Shown: in pieces, positions 16,372 to 24,134 of the stretch
Layout of the letters: each line of letters begins with the position of its first letter
Numbering within the stretch: position 1 is the first letter of the stretch
Origin: CAYVKM01 sp964452045
GTDB lineage: Bacteria; Calditrichota; Calditrichia; RBG-13-44-9
DNA length: 33,677 bases
Direction of reading: 5' to 3'
NCBI GenBank assembly: GCA_964452045.1
Contig: CAYVKM010000036.1
Location: 1-33,677 of the forward strand
The notes under the pieces: model-generated
What the model was told of the DNA's origin: nothing
The model's database searches: none
Seen by the model: the letters and a program-made list of their open reading frames with translations, nothing else
Position numbers and translations under genes: made by a program

Positions 16372-16821
16372 ATGGCAGAAAGAATTTTTGTTTTTTTTCG
16401 CGAATTTTTGTTCATTGCAGTACTGTTAATCATTGGTTTTATGTTACTGGCTGCCATCCCTTTAAGGGACACGGATGTTTACATTGAAAACAAAATTCGT
16501 TATTATAATAATTTTGGTAAGGAATTTGATCTGGGTTCCTATACCGACTTTTCCCATTCCATGCAGGATCCGCAGAAACGCTTGGAAATTTATAATTTAA
16601 TCTCCCAGAAATATGATATTGGATCTTATGCCAATTTTAGTCAGGAAGTGGCACGTCCCACCATGTCGCAAAATTTCTATCATTCCTTTACCAACCTGTT
16701 TGACAAAACCACCTGGTTGCTGGCCTGGTATATCCTTCTTTCACCCGTGGTTATTTTCGGGATCATTCGTGGATTAATGTATTCTTTTTCCAAAATTCTG
16801 GCCACGGCAGAAAAGATGTAA
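16372..16821 (+). CDS. Two-helix membrane protein with internal GSY-FS repeat
   Basis: A 149-aa protein of unknown function. Membrane helices are at about 10-30 and 114-136, with about 80 residues between them. That loop holds two copies of a short motif, FDLGSYTDFSHSM (52-64) and YDIGSYANFSQEV (81-93), 29 residues apart, each preceded by a charged or amphipathic helix (RYYNNFGKE, KRLEIYNLISQK). The start ATG at 16372 follows GGAGG; an earlier TTG is unlikely. If the first helix acts as an N-in anchor the repeat domain faces the periplasm. It is a single gene with 220 nt of AT-rich sequence before it and 183 nt after. Confidence 0.72.
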   Translation: MAERIFVFFREFLFIAVLLIIGFMLLAAIPLRDTDVYIENKIRYYNNFGKEFDLGSYTDFSHSMQDPQKRLEIYNLISQKYDIGSYANFSQEVARPTMSQNFYHSFTNLFDKTTWLLAWYILLSPVVIFGIIRGLMYSFSKILATAEKM

Positions 16822-17004
16822 GTGTTTTTTGATCATCCGCTATTTTCCGATTTTGTCTGGTTTCGACCGGCATCTACCTTAAAATTTTAGGTTTCAAATT
16901 TAAATGCTGTTAAATTTACCCTTCTATTTAGGTTGAAAAACAATTCTATTTGCACAAATTTTCAGATTACTAAAATTTACGTAGTATGATAAAAGGAGCA
17001 AAGA

Positions 17005-17217
17005 ATGAAATATGGTGCCAGAAACAAAATTATCGCCCGGGTAAAATCGATTCAAAGTGATGACATTATGTCCCTGGTGAAATTTGAGGTGACGGTTCCC
17101 GCGGAAATGGGTTCAGTTTTGACCACCGAATCCGTGCAAGACCTCAATTTAAAAGTGGGAGATTCAGTTCAGCTGGTGATTAAAGCCATTCATGTTCTCC
17201 CGGTTAAGGAAGAGTAA
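17005..17217 (+). CDS. Molbindin: stand-alone TOBE/Mop domain
   Basis: A 70-aa protein made of one Mop/TOBE domain. The start MKYGARNKIIARVKSI matches the 'SARN-x-[IL]' motif that contacts molybdate in molbindins, and LTTESVQDLNLKVGDSVQLVIKAIHVLPVK is the usual second half. Molbindins assemble as hexamers that hold molybdate or tungstate in the cytoplasm. A strong AAAGGAG site precedes the ATG. There are no molybdate transport or cofactor genes in the window, so it is an orphan storage or sensing protein here. It ends 59 nt before the DUF2235 gene in the same direction. Confidence 0.88.
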   Translation: MKYGARNKIIARVKSIQSDDIMSLVKFEVTVPAEMGSVLTTESVQDLNLKVGDSVQLVIKAIHVLPVKEE

Positions 17218-17276
17218 ATTTTCCAGGATTTGGATTATATAAATGGGTATTAACCCTTAATTAGAGGAGTAACCAA

Positions 17277-18317
17277 ATGTCCAAAAGACTTGTTATCTGT
17301 TCGGACGGTACCTGGAATACCCCGGATCAGAAGGACAGGGGAAAATACCGCCCCAGTAATGTGGTAAAGATTGCCCGGGCAGTTGCCCCGTTCGGCAAGG
17401 ATGGGAAAACTCAGATTGTCTTTTATGATAAAGGAGTAGGTACCGGGTGGGGACTGGATAGGTTGACCGGTGGGGCGTTCGGACAGGGATTGAATGATAA
17501 TATTAAGGATGCCTACCGTTTTCTAATCCACAATTATGAAGAAGGGGATGAAATATTTTTCTTTGGATTCAGCCGCGGAGCATACACGGTGAGGAGTGCC
17601 GCCGGTTTTATCCGGAATTCGGGTTTGCTAAAGAAAATCCATGCGGATAAACTTCCCGAAGCGTTCGAACTCTATCGGAGCAGGAAAATTGCACCTGCTT
17701 CACAGGAGGCCATAGATTTCAGAAAAGCATATTCCAGAGAAATTAGAATTAATTTTATCGGGGTGTGGGATACAGTCGGTTCACTGGGTATCCCCATCCA
17801 TGGTTTAAAATTCCTTACCCGCCGCCGGCATCAATTTCACGATGTGATGCTAAGCAGTTATGTGGATAACGCCTTTCATGCCCTGGCGGTGGATGAAAGA
17901 AGAAGGCCCTTCAAACCAACCCTGTGGGAAACCAAAAAACTTGATTACCAGAGAGTGGAGCAGGTCTGGTTTGCCGGGGTTCATACCAATATTGGCGGCG
18001 GATATGAGGACAGTGGTTTATCCGATATCGCATTTACTTGGATGAAAGAGCGGGCGGAAGAGTGCGGACTTTCCTTTGATGAGGAGTATATTAAAAAAGT
18101 TATCAAACCAGAGGTTAGGGGGGAATTGAGAAATTCCAAGAAGGGGCTTTTTGTCCTTTTTCCCGGTTATACCAGACCTATTGGTCAGGCAAAAAATTCA
18201 GTAGAAAGTGTATCCTCAGCAGTGGAGGAGAGGGTGGAAGTTCTTTCCTCCTACCGGCCGGAAAATTATCTGGAATACCGGGAAAAGTTGAATTTGCCGG
18301 AGAAGAATGATAAATAA
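17277..18317 (+). CDS. DUF2235 alpha/beta-hydrolase (Tle1-like phospholipase fold)
   Basis: A 346-aa protein with the DUF2235 catalytic domain, the fold of type VI phospholipase effectors of the Tle1 kind and of stand-alone lipase-like proteins. The family opening RLVICSDGTWN is at 4-14, the nucleophile motif FGFSRGAY gives S99, the acid is D165 in IGVWDTVGS, and the histidine is H236 in GVHTNIGGGY, so the triad is complete. There is no signal peptide and no extra C-terminal domain, and no VgrG, PAAR, adaptor or immunity gene next to it, so a housekeeping lipid or ester hydrolase is at least as likely as an effector. AGAGGAG precedes the ATG. Confidence 0.88.
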   Translation: MSKRLVICSDGTWNTPDQKDRGKYRPSNVVKIARAVAPFGKDGKTQIVFYDKGVGTGWGLDRLTGGAFGQGLNDNIKDAYRFLIHNYEEGDEIFFFGFSRGAYTVRSAAGFIRNSGLLKKIHADKLPEAFELYRSRKIAPASQEAIDFRKAYSREIRINFIGVWDTVGSLGIPIHGLKFLTRRRHQFHDVMLSSYVDNAFHALAVDERRRPFKPTLWETKKLDYQRVEQVWFAGVHTNIGGGYEDSGLSDIAFTWMKERAEECGLSFDEEYIKKVIKPEVRGELRNSKKGLFVLFPGYTRPIGQAKNSVESVSSAVEERVEVLSSYRPENYLEYREKLNLPEKNDK

Positions 18318-18630
18318 AAAATTAAGAAGTTTTTTATAAGTAGCACATTTTTGTCATTCCGAACTTGGTTCGGAATCCCGTTCGCATAAACATATAGGTA
18401 TTATATTACTGTTCATCGTAGAGTAACCACCTTCACAGGAGTTATTGCACTTCGCACCTGCTTGATAGAGGTTTATAATTAACGGGCGCTATAAAGGGTT
18501 TCTGTAAATTGAGGTGTATTAATTCCTCTTCCCCGATCCTTACAATTCCTTGTAAAAACCGTCGATCAATTATATATTGTTCCCACATAGTATTCCTGAT
18601 AAACTTTATATCTAACCAGGGAGTTGCCAA
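18318..18630. other. Intergenic region with half repeat
   Basis: This 313-nt spacer between two rightward genes holds a half GTCAT element (18353-18378) and AT-rich sequence that should contain the promoter of the M20 peptidase gene. A leftward frame at 18442-18654 has no ribosome-binding site, overlaps the peptidase gene and looks accidental. Confidence 0.5.
18353..18378 (+). repeat. GTCAT-type repeat, half copy
   Basis: GTCATTCCGAACTTGG followed by TTCGGAATCC forms one hairpin (ATTCCGAA/TTCGGAAT) and is equivalent to the left half of the element at 5232-5317. No partner ending in ATGAC follows within 250 nt, so this is a solo half. Confidence 0.6.
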
Positions 18631-19707
18631 ATGTCTGAGAGAATGATTGAACAATTCATGGAAATGGTTCGGATCGACAGCGAATCCGGCAATGAAGAAA
18701 AAATGATGAAATATTTACAGGTGGAGTTTGGGAAAATTGGGGCGGATGTTGTGCTCGATGCCTATGGTAATCTGGTGGCTAAACTACCGGCGAAGCAATG
18801 CACGAAAACCGAACCCATATTGTTGTCCTGCCATGCCGATACGGTAAAACCGGGTGTTGGCATTGAGCCGATTATTGAAAATGGGGTTATCCGGTCCAAG
18901 GGCGAAACCATCCTGGGGGCAGATGATAAGGCCGGTATCGCTGAGATGCTGGAAGCGCTTCGTATCTGTGAGGTACGTCCCAATATCGAAGTGGCCATTT
19001 CCCGACAAGAGGAGGTGGGCTTACTGGGGGTTAAAAATCTGGATTTCAGCATGTTGAAGGCAAAGAAAGGTTTCCTGTTGGATAATGACACCCTGGATAC
19101 CATTGTGATTGGCGGACCCTCTTATTTTGCCATTGACGTGGACATTCGGGGGAAATCGGCTCATGCCGGGATGGAGCCGGAAAAGGGAATTAATGCAATC
19201 CTGGCCGCTTCCCGGGCGATTGCCGCACTTCAATTGGGAAGAATAGATAAGAAAACTACGGCCAATGTGGGGGTAATTAGTGGGGGTTTGATCCGCAATG
19301 GTGTGCCGGAAAAAGCCCAGTTCCTGGCGGAATGCCGTAGCCTGAATCATCAGAAAGCGCAGGATCTGGCAGACGCCATGCGCCGGACCATTGAGGAGCA
19401 GGTAAAGTCGGCCGGGGCAACTGTTCAGATTAAGATCGATAATTTATGTAAAGCGGTGGATATTCCGGAAGATTCCTGGACAGTTGAGATTGCCAAGAAA
19501 GCGTTGAAGAAGGTGGGGATTGATGCCCGGACAACTTTTATCACCGGGTTTACCGATGCTTCCATTTACAACAATCAGGGGATAGAAATGGCGGTGATTG
19601 GCATCGGGGCGAAACTGGAGCACTCCCTGGAAGAGAATATTCTGGTGGAGGATATGAAAAAAGCCCTGGAGATGCTGAGAGAGATTTTCCGGCTGGCGTG
19701 TCATTAA
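18631..19707 (+). CDS. M20 family metallopeptidase, peptidase T-like
   Basis: A 358-aa cytoplasmic peptidase of the M20 family with two co-catalytic zinc ions. Ligands and catalytic residues are all visible: H68 and D70 in CHADTV, bridging D98 in GADDKAG, the base E127 with E128 in RQEEVGLLG, D151 in LLDND, and H331 in KLEHSLEEN. The dimerisation ('lid') domain between about 165 and 275 begins with GKSAHAGMEPEKGINA. The pattern fits the peptidase T-like tripeptidase subgroup. There is no signal peptide. The start ATG at 18631 has an AGGGAG site. It probably completes the breakdown of imported peptides; the exported peptidases in the window (M28, M2) could supply them, which is inference. Confidence 0.9.
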   Translation: MSERMIEQFMEMVRIDSESGNEEKMMKYLQVEFGKIGADVVLDAYGNLVAKLPAKQCTKTEPILLSCHADTVKPGVGIEPIIENGVIRSKGETILGADDKAGIAEMLEALRICEVRPNIEVAISRQEEVGLLGVKNLDFSMLKAKKGFLLDNDTLDTIVIGGPSYFAIDVDIRGKSAHAGMEPEKGINAILAASRAIAALQLGRIDKKTTANVGVISGGLIRNGVPEKAQFLAECRSLNHQKAQDLADAMRRTIEEQVKSAGATVQIKIDNLCKAVDIPEDSWTVEIAKKALKKVGIDARTTFITGFTDASIYNNQGIEMAVIGIGAKLEHSLEENILVEDMKKALEMLREIFRLACH

Positions 19708-19751
19708 AAATATAATTGTATTTTGCTATCTGTATAAGGACTTATGTTATT

Positions 19752-20546
19752 ATGAAAAGTATTATTAACCTAATAGTTCTCATGATAGTGAGCATTGCTT
19801 ATTCACAATTCCAACAACCCCATTTAACTGTACCTGAAGAATTAAATTTATATTTATGTTCAAAAAAAATAAACGATGTATTTCAACCAGCACTTCATTT
19901 TTCATGTATCACCGGTCCAAATACTGCATACTGGTCGTCGAGACTCTATACAGATACATTTTATGATAAAGATAAAATACAGATTGAGATTTTGGGTTAC
20001 GATTTTATGGATAACTCAGAATTTTACAGGAAAAATGGTCTTTATTTGGGTGAGATGATTCAGGAATCAAGGAAAAATGTATACATTTCTAGGTATTTTC
20101 TTAATGATCTGGAGAAAAAGAAATTAATTGTGTTATTAAACGATCAGGTTAATGAATTTGAAATAATTAGAGATAGTCTAGTTGTATATTTGACACCAAA
20201 ATCCCTGATTAATATTAATATTGATTCTAGTAGAGTACATAATCCATTAGAGGTTATTCTTTTTCCACCAGACGTATTTAGACTTAGTTTATCAGGTAAT
20301 GTAAATGATAAGATAGATTACATGAGTGACATTTTTGAGTTTATTAAAAAGTTTAACATCATACCAGCCTATGAAAGATACCCACAAATCCCGAAACTTG
20401 GAAAATTAATTACCTATGTTTATATCGCTAAAGATAATCAATTATACAAAGAACTACGTTTGAACAATTTTAAAAGCCTCGGAAATTTACCTGGTTATAA
20501 TAATACGAAAGTTGATATTTACTCTCCATCCAGCTATTGTTATTAA
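19752..20546 (+). CDS. AT-rich exported hypothetical protein
   Basis: A 264-aa protein that I do not recognise. It starts with a signal peptide (residues 1-18, IINLIVLMIVSIAYS, likely cleavage before QFQQP) and continues as a mostly beta-rich soluble protein with no internal repeats or membrane helices. Base composition differs from its neighbours: third positions are mostly A or T, and codons such as ATA, AGA and TTA are common. The gene follows the M20 peptidase by 44 nt in the same direction and is convergent with the next gene. AAGGA lies 11 nt before the ATG, which is a long spacing. It may be a lineage-specific or recently acquired gene. Confidence 0.65.
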   Translation: MKSIINLIVLMIVSIAYSQFQQPHLTVPEELNLYLCSKKINDVFQPALHFSCITGPNTAYWSSRLYTDTFYDKDKIQIEILGYDFMDNSEFYRKNGLYLGEMIQESRKNVYISRYFLNDLEKKKLIVLLNDQVNEFEIIRDSLVVYLTPKSLININIDSSRVHNPLEVILFPPDVFRLSLSGNVNDKIDYMSDIFEFIKKFNIIPAYERYPQIPKLGKLITYVYIAKDNQLYKELRLNNFKSLGNLPGYNNTKVDIYSPSSYCY

Positions 20547-20589
20547 AAGCCAGCCACCAAAAATCTTTTGATGACCAGCTATTTAATTT

Positions 20590-20946
20590 TTATTGAGAAG
20601 CTTTCTGGTGGTTAATCTGGCTCAATTTTTCTTTGGCCACAAAATAGTAGATTAGAAATCCCAGACCGGCAAACAGGAACATGCCGCCCACGGTCATCTC
20701 TTCGCTGATGCGGGAAGGAAAAAACTGACCAAACAAGAAAGCCAAACCGATTCCGATTAAAACCAGACCCCACTTGAGGGAAGAGAGGTACTGCAAAGGT
20801 CCTTTATCCGCATACAAATACTTTACATTTTCGTCAATAACACCCTTTTCAATCAGATTCTTTCGCACCCGGTTATCGGACAGCACTTTAATCACATAAC
20901 CCACCACCACAAAAAAACTGATCCCGATTAAGAAATCAAAATCCAT
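20590..20946 (-). CDS. Small membrane protein, DUF6249-like, sigma-linked
   Basis: A 118-aa protein with three predicted membrane helices (about 5-21, 58-76, 86-104) and a charged cytoplasmic segment between the first two (SDNRVRKNLIEKGVIDENVKY). The layout resembles the DUF6249 group of small membrane proteins found beside ECF sigma factors, but I am not certain of the family name. An AAGGAG site precedes the ATG. The gene is divergent from the ECF sigma gene and carries upstream, in sense orientation, the same bipartite promoter motif as that gene (20986-21011), so it is a likely target of the sigma factor. It could be a membrane sensor or a feedback component. Confidence 0.7.
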   Translation of the reverse strand: MDFDFLIGISFFVVVGYVIKVLSDNRVRKNLIEKGVIDENVKYLYADKGPLQYLSSLKWGLVLIGIGLAFLFGQFFPSRISEEMTVGGMFLFAGLGFLIYYFVAKEKLSQINHQKASQ

Positions 20947-20985
20947 TATCTACTCCTTTCAGATTTTCGTTCTTTTGTTAGAATA

Positions 20986-21011
20986 GACAGATATCTGGTT
21001 AAAATGTTGCA
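20986..21011 (-). promoter_or_regulatory. ECF-type promoter of the small membrane protein gene
   Basis: On the minus strand TGCAACATTTT (21011-21001) is followed after 10 nt by CTGTC (20990-20986). The same two boxes with the same spacing precede the sigma gene. The boxes resemble ECF promoters (-35 with AAC, -10 with GTC, about 16 nt apart). Transcription would begin near 20978, leaving a leader of about 30 nt that includes the AAGGAG site. Confidence 0.72.
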
Positions 21012-21106
21012 CATTTGAGAAAGAAATATGATGGTTTATTAATTACAGTGATTACAAGATTTTGCAATTCATGAATATGTTTAATCATTAAACGATTAAT
21101 TTAATT

Positions 21107-21266
21107 GTCATCTCGACCGGAGTCCCAGCTTGTCCGGGACTGAGCGGAGAGATCTAATTTTCAATTTGCTCAATAAAAGAAAGATCTTTCGACTCCCAAG
21201 CACTCAATGGAGACTTTCTTTTAGGGTCTAATTTTTAATGTTGAGTGCTCGGTCGCTCAAGATGAC
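21107..21266. repeat. GTCAT-type intergenic inverted-repeat element, copy 2
   Basis: 160 bp, beginning GTCATCTCGA and ending TCAAGATGAC (inverted ends, 9 of 10 matching). The left half has a GTCCCAGC...GTCCGGGAC hairpin and the shared tail GAGATCTAATTTT; the right half has GAGTGCTCGG, also found in copy 3. It sits between the two ECF-type promoters. Confidence 0.75.
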
Positions 21267-21336
21267 GGATTATTATACCGCTAGAAGTTTAAGATCATGG
21301 ATCTTTGGGATTAAGTCAACAATCATGAAAATATAT

Positions 21337-21362
21337 TGCAACATTTTCCAGCTTTTCCTGTC
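21337..21362 (+). promoter_or_regulatory. ECF-type autoregulatory promoter of the sigma gene
   Basis: TGCAACATTTT (21337-21347), 10 nt, then CTGTC (21358-21362): the same boxes and spacing as at 20986-21011 upstream of the divergent gene. Transcription would start about 21368-21370, almost at the ATG at 21372, so the transcript is leaderless or the protein starts at 21408. Any start upstream of 21362 is excluded if this is right. Confidence 0.72.
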
Positions 21363-21371
21363 AATATAACT

Positions 21372-21950
21372 ATGTATGGCAAAGACGAGAACATCTCAGA
21401 AGACCGGATGATCCGGCAGGTTCTGGCTGGTGATAAGGATGCTTTTCGTTTGCTGGTGGAAAATTACCAGAATCTGGTAGCCCATGTCGTTTTCCGGATG
21501 GTAAAATGCCGGGAAGACCGGGAAGATATCTGTCAGGATGTATTCATGAAGATTTATCAGAATCTGCCTAATTTTCGCGGACAATCCAAACTATCCACCT
21601 GGATCGCCCGTATTGCCTACAACACCTGTATCAACCATCTGGAAAAGAAACGGGCTCTGGTCTCCGATGATCTTCTGATAGAAAATTATGTTTCGGAAAA
21701 TTCCGATGATTCTGTTCATAAGGATATTGAAGAAGGGGATATCAAAGAAAAACTTACAGCTCTGATAGAACTCCTGCCGGAGATTTTTAGAATTGTGATT
21801 ACGCTTTACCACCTGGAAGGAATGAAGTACCAGGAAATCAGCCAGGTATTGGACAAACCGGAGGGGACGATTAAAAGTTATCTATATCGGGCCCGTCAAT
21901 TATTAAAAGTTGCCCTGGAAAAAAAATATTATAAAGAGGAGTTCGTCTGA
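21372..21950 (+). CDS. ECF-family RNA polymerase sigma factor
   Basis: A 192-aa sigma factor with regions 2 and 4 only. Region 2 runs from about 10 to 80 (DAFRLLVENYQNLVAHVVFRM, then EDICQDVFMKIYQNLPNFRGQSKLSTWIARIAYNTCIN); region 4 is the last 60 residues (LLPEIFRIVITLYHLEGMKYQEISQVLDKPEGTIKSYLYRARQLL), with the helix-turn-helix in YQEISQVLDKPEGTIKSYL. Start: ATG 21372 gives MYGKDENISEDRMIRQ, normal for the family; ATG 21408 is the alternative. A TTG at 21336 lies inside the presumed promoter. The stop overlaps the start of the anti-sigma gene by 1 nt (TGATG), so the two are translationally coupled. It should direct RNA polymerase to the TGCAAC/GTC promoters described here, including its own. 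Confidence 0.93.
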   Translation: MYGKDENISEDRMIRQVLAGDKDAFRLLVENYQNLVAHVVFRMVKCREDREDICQDVFMKIYQNLPNFRGQSKLSTWIARIAYNTCINHLEKKRALVSDDLLIENYVSENSDDSVHKDIEEGDIKEKLTALIELLPEIFRIVITLYHLEGMKYQEISQVLDKPEGTIKSYLYRARQLLKVALEKKYYKEEFV

Positions 21951-22459
21951 TGAGACATCTTACCGATATTGAAATACAAAAATATCTTGATAAGGTGCTA
22001 AACCGAGAAGAGGAAATCTTCCTGGAAAAACATCTCCCGGGTTGTCACATTTGCCAGCGTAAGATATCTGATTACCAGGAAATATATAAAATACTTAATC
22101 AGCCTCCGGAAGTTGATCTACCTGTTAATTTTGTTGATACGGTTTTAGCGGGTATTCCAGATCAGCAGAAACATAGATGGTATGAAAAGTATCTGGATCA
22201 GATACTCCTGGCCATGGCCTTGATAACCGGTATGATTGTCTTTATTTATTTTGTCGGAATACAACCACTGCTGAATCTATGGGCGAACATTAATCCGACC
22301 GTACAAAATGGTCTTAACTATCTGGTGAAATATTTTGAGAATAATCCCAATCAAATACAGATCATCAAATATTTTATGGTTGCCCTGTTTATCCTGGCTT
22401 CAATAAAATTATTTGACTCATTTCTATTCTTCCGCAAACGAGATCTGTCCACTTCCTGA
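21950..22459 (+). CDS. Membrane anti-sigma factor with zinc-type N-terminus
   Basis: A 169-aa protein. The N-terminal domain (1-45) has the H-x3-C-x2-C arrangement of zinc-binding anti-sigma domains: H28, C32, C35 in KHLPGCHICQ, preceded by the typical helix YLDKVLNREEEIFLEKH. Two membrane helices follow at about 86-108 and 143-160 with a long segment between them that would lie outside the cytoplasm, and the C-terminus ends in basic residues (FRKRDLSTS). The start overlaps the sigma stop by one base. It should hold the sigma factor inactive at the membrane until released by a signal from the envelope. No site protease is encoded nearby. Confidence 0.88.
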   Translation: MRHLTDIEIQKYLDKVLNREEEIFLEKHLPGCHICQRKISDYQEIYKILNQPPEVDLPVNFVDTVLAGIPDQQKHRWYEKYLDQILLAMALITGMIVFIYFVGIQPLLNLWANINPTVQNGLNYLVKYFENNPNQIQIIKYFMVALFILASIKLFDSFLFFRKRDLSTS

Positions 22460-22624
22460 AAAAAACCTGTTGCCGATGTAAGCCTGCCACATTAGATAAA
22501 ATCGAGATCCGGACGAGTTCTCTTTCCCGGATTGACAAAGCCCGTGACTTCGCTTATATTATTTTATCTGGAATTCTAGACCGTTCCCTGATCAGACAAA
22601 AACCATTTTATTGATGGAAAGTAA

Positions 22625-23782
22625 GTGTTGAACAATAATCGCCGGATCGATACCAATCTATCTATTATCTTCGGAATAACCCTGATGGCCGTGTTGGGAG
22701 TTTCCAGCATTACCCCGGCTTTCCCCAAAATTATCACTGTATTTTCCATTTCGACCCAGAAAATCGGATTGCTCATTACCATCTTTACCTTACCCGGATT
22801 AATCCTGACCCCGGTATTGGGTGTCCTGGCAGACCGTTATGGCCGGAAACGGATTTTAATTCCCTCTCTGTTTCTATTTGGTATTGCCGGTGGTGCTTGT
22901 GCACTAGTGCGGGATTTTCACTTATTGCTGACTTTACGTTTTTTCCAGGGAATTGGTGCAGCTGCGCTGGGATCGCTCAATGTAACCCTGATTGGAGACC
23001 TGTATGCCGGTAAGGAAAGAACCGCCATGATGGGATATAACGCCAGTGTATTGAGTGTCGGAACTGCCAGTTATCCGTTCATCGGTGGTGCCATGGCTCT
23101 GCTGGGATGGTATTATCCGTTCTTTCTACCGCTGGTGGCCATTCCGATAGGGATTATCGTGATCATATATTTAAAAAATCCCGAACCCGAGTCGACCCAG
23201 CATTTAAAGCACTATTTAAGGGAAGTATGGAAAAATGTTTACAACCGGCATGTGGCCGGTTTGTTTATTGCCAGTGTGATTGTCTTTATCATACTTTATG
23301 GCTCTTTTCTCACCTATTTACCGGTGCTGATGGGAAAGGAATTTAAATCATCTTCCCTGGTTATCGGAATGGTCATGTCGGCCATGTCTATCAGTACGGC
23401 GATAACTTCGTCCAGATTGCGCAGCCTTACCCGGATATTTTCGGAAAAAGGACTGATTCAGTTATCCTGCCTTTTTTATGCGCTGGGATTGGTGCTATTT
23501 CCCCTGATGCACAAAATGGAATTACTGTTTATACCGGCAATTATTTTTGGTTTGGGACACGGGGTAAATTTTCCCAGTATCCAGTCTTTGCTGGCTGGAA
23601 TGGCACCCATGAAATATCGCGGTGCCTTTATGTCCCTCAACGGGATGGTTCTACGCCTGGGACAGACACTGGGACCGCTAGTGATGGGATTTGTTTTCCT
23701 GATGTCGGGCATCGATGCCACTTTTTATGCCGGTGGTTTTTTTGCCCTGCTGATGTTATTACTGGTTGCCTGGTTGGTTTGA
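22625..23782 (+). CDS. MFS transporter, drug:H+ antiporter type
   Basis: A 385-aa major facilitator protein with about 12 hydrophobic helices. The loop between helices 2 and 3 has the MFS signature ADRYGRKRILIP (G-x-x-x-D-R-x-G-R-[KR]), and RFFQGIGAAALGSLNVTLIGDLY is the helix-4/5 region usual in the DHA family of drug and metabolite exporters. The closest feel is the bicyclomycin/multidrug group. No ATG fits; GTG at 22625 or TTG at 22628 with GGAAAG upstream are the candidates, the latter having the better spacing. It stands alone, 165 nt after the anti-sigma gene and convergent with the Gfo/Idh/MocA gene. The substrate cannot be read from the sequence. Confidence 0.88.
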   Translation: MLNNNRRIDTNLSIIFGITLMAVLGVSSITPAFPKIITVFSISTQKIGLLITIFTLPGLILTPVLGVLADRYGRKRILIPSLFLFGIAGGACALVRDFHLLLTLRFFQGIGAAALGSLNVTLIGDLYAGKERTAMMGYNASVLSVGTASYPFIGGAMALLGWYYPFFLPLVAIPIGIIVIIYLKNPEPESTQHLKHYLREVWKNVYNRHVAGLFIASVIVFIILYGSFLTYLPVLMGKEFKSSSLVIGMVMSAMSISTAITSSRLRSLTRIFSEKGLIQLSCLFYALGLVLFPLMHKMELLFIPAIIFGLGHGVNFPSIQSLLAGMAPMKYRGAFMSLNGMVLRLGQTLGPLVMGFVFLMSGIDATFYAGGFFALLMLLLVAWLV

Positions 23783-24134
23783 ATATACCTGCCGGTTTTA
23801 CAGAACAGTCATTTCGAGTAACCGAGCACTCAAAATAATCAATTAAGTCAGATTTGAAATCTTAGAAAATTGAGTGCTCGGGAATCGAGAAATCTCCAAC
23901 GAGTATGCAGATTCCTCCCCGTCTGGCTGGCGCAGCCCTGCCTGCTGCAGGCAGGGAATCTGTAGTTTTTAACAGTGGATTCCCGATACAAACATTCGGG
24001 AATGACAAACTTTAACAGTCCAAAAGCCATGACTACGTTCGAGATGATAGTTCTCCCTTTCCCCTAAATACATGAAATTTGGATTTGTGACCCCTAATTG
24101 GTTGTTATTAAGATTTAAAAGACTATTTAATTTT
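23783..24134. other. Convergent intergenic region
   Basis: 352 nt between two converging genes, mostly occupied by the GTCAT inverted-repeat element at 23808-24006. No clear intrinsic terminator other than the element's own hairpins; no gene is seen. Confidence 0.6.
23808..24006. repeat. GTCAT-type intergenic inverted-repeat element, copy 3
   Basis: 199 bp, beginning GTCATTTCGAG and ending CATTCGGGAATGAC. Internal hairpins are CGAGCACTCAA (23824-23834) with TTGAGTGCTCG (23870-23880), GGCTGGCGCAGCC, and CCTGCCTGCTGCAGGCAGG. The GAGTGCTCG core is shared with copy 2. It lies between convergent genes, where its stems could help to end transcription. Confidence 0.75.

Larger units (their letters stand above)
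20947..21371. other. Divergent regulatory region of the ECF sigma cluster
   Basis: 425 nt between two outward-reading genes. It holds a matching promoter motif at each end (20986-21011 leftward, 21337-21362 rightward) with a 160-bp GTCAT inverted-repeat element (21107-21266) between them. No gene is seen. Confidence 0.7.

Noticed and set aside
17244..17255. Short palindrome GGGTATTAACCC before the DUF2235 gene
   Set aside because: A 4-bp stem with a 4-nt loop is too small to call an operator or terminator without a second copy.
18442..18654. Leftward 70-codon frame overlapping the start of the M20 peptidase gene
   Set aside because: It overlaps a secure gene start on the other strand, lacks a ribosome-binding site and matches no family I recognise; a decayed gene fragment cannot be excluded.
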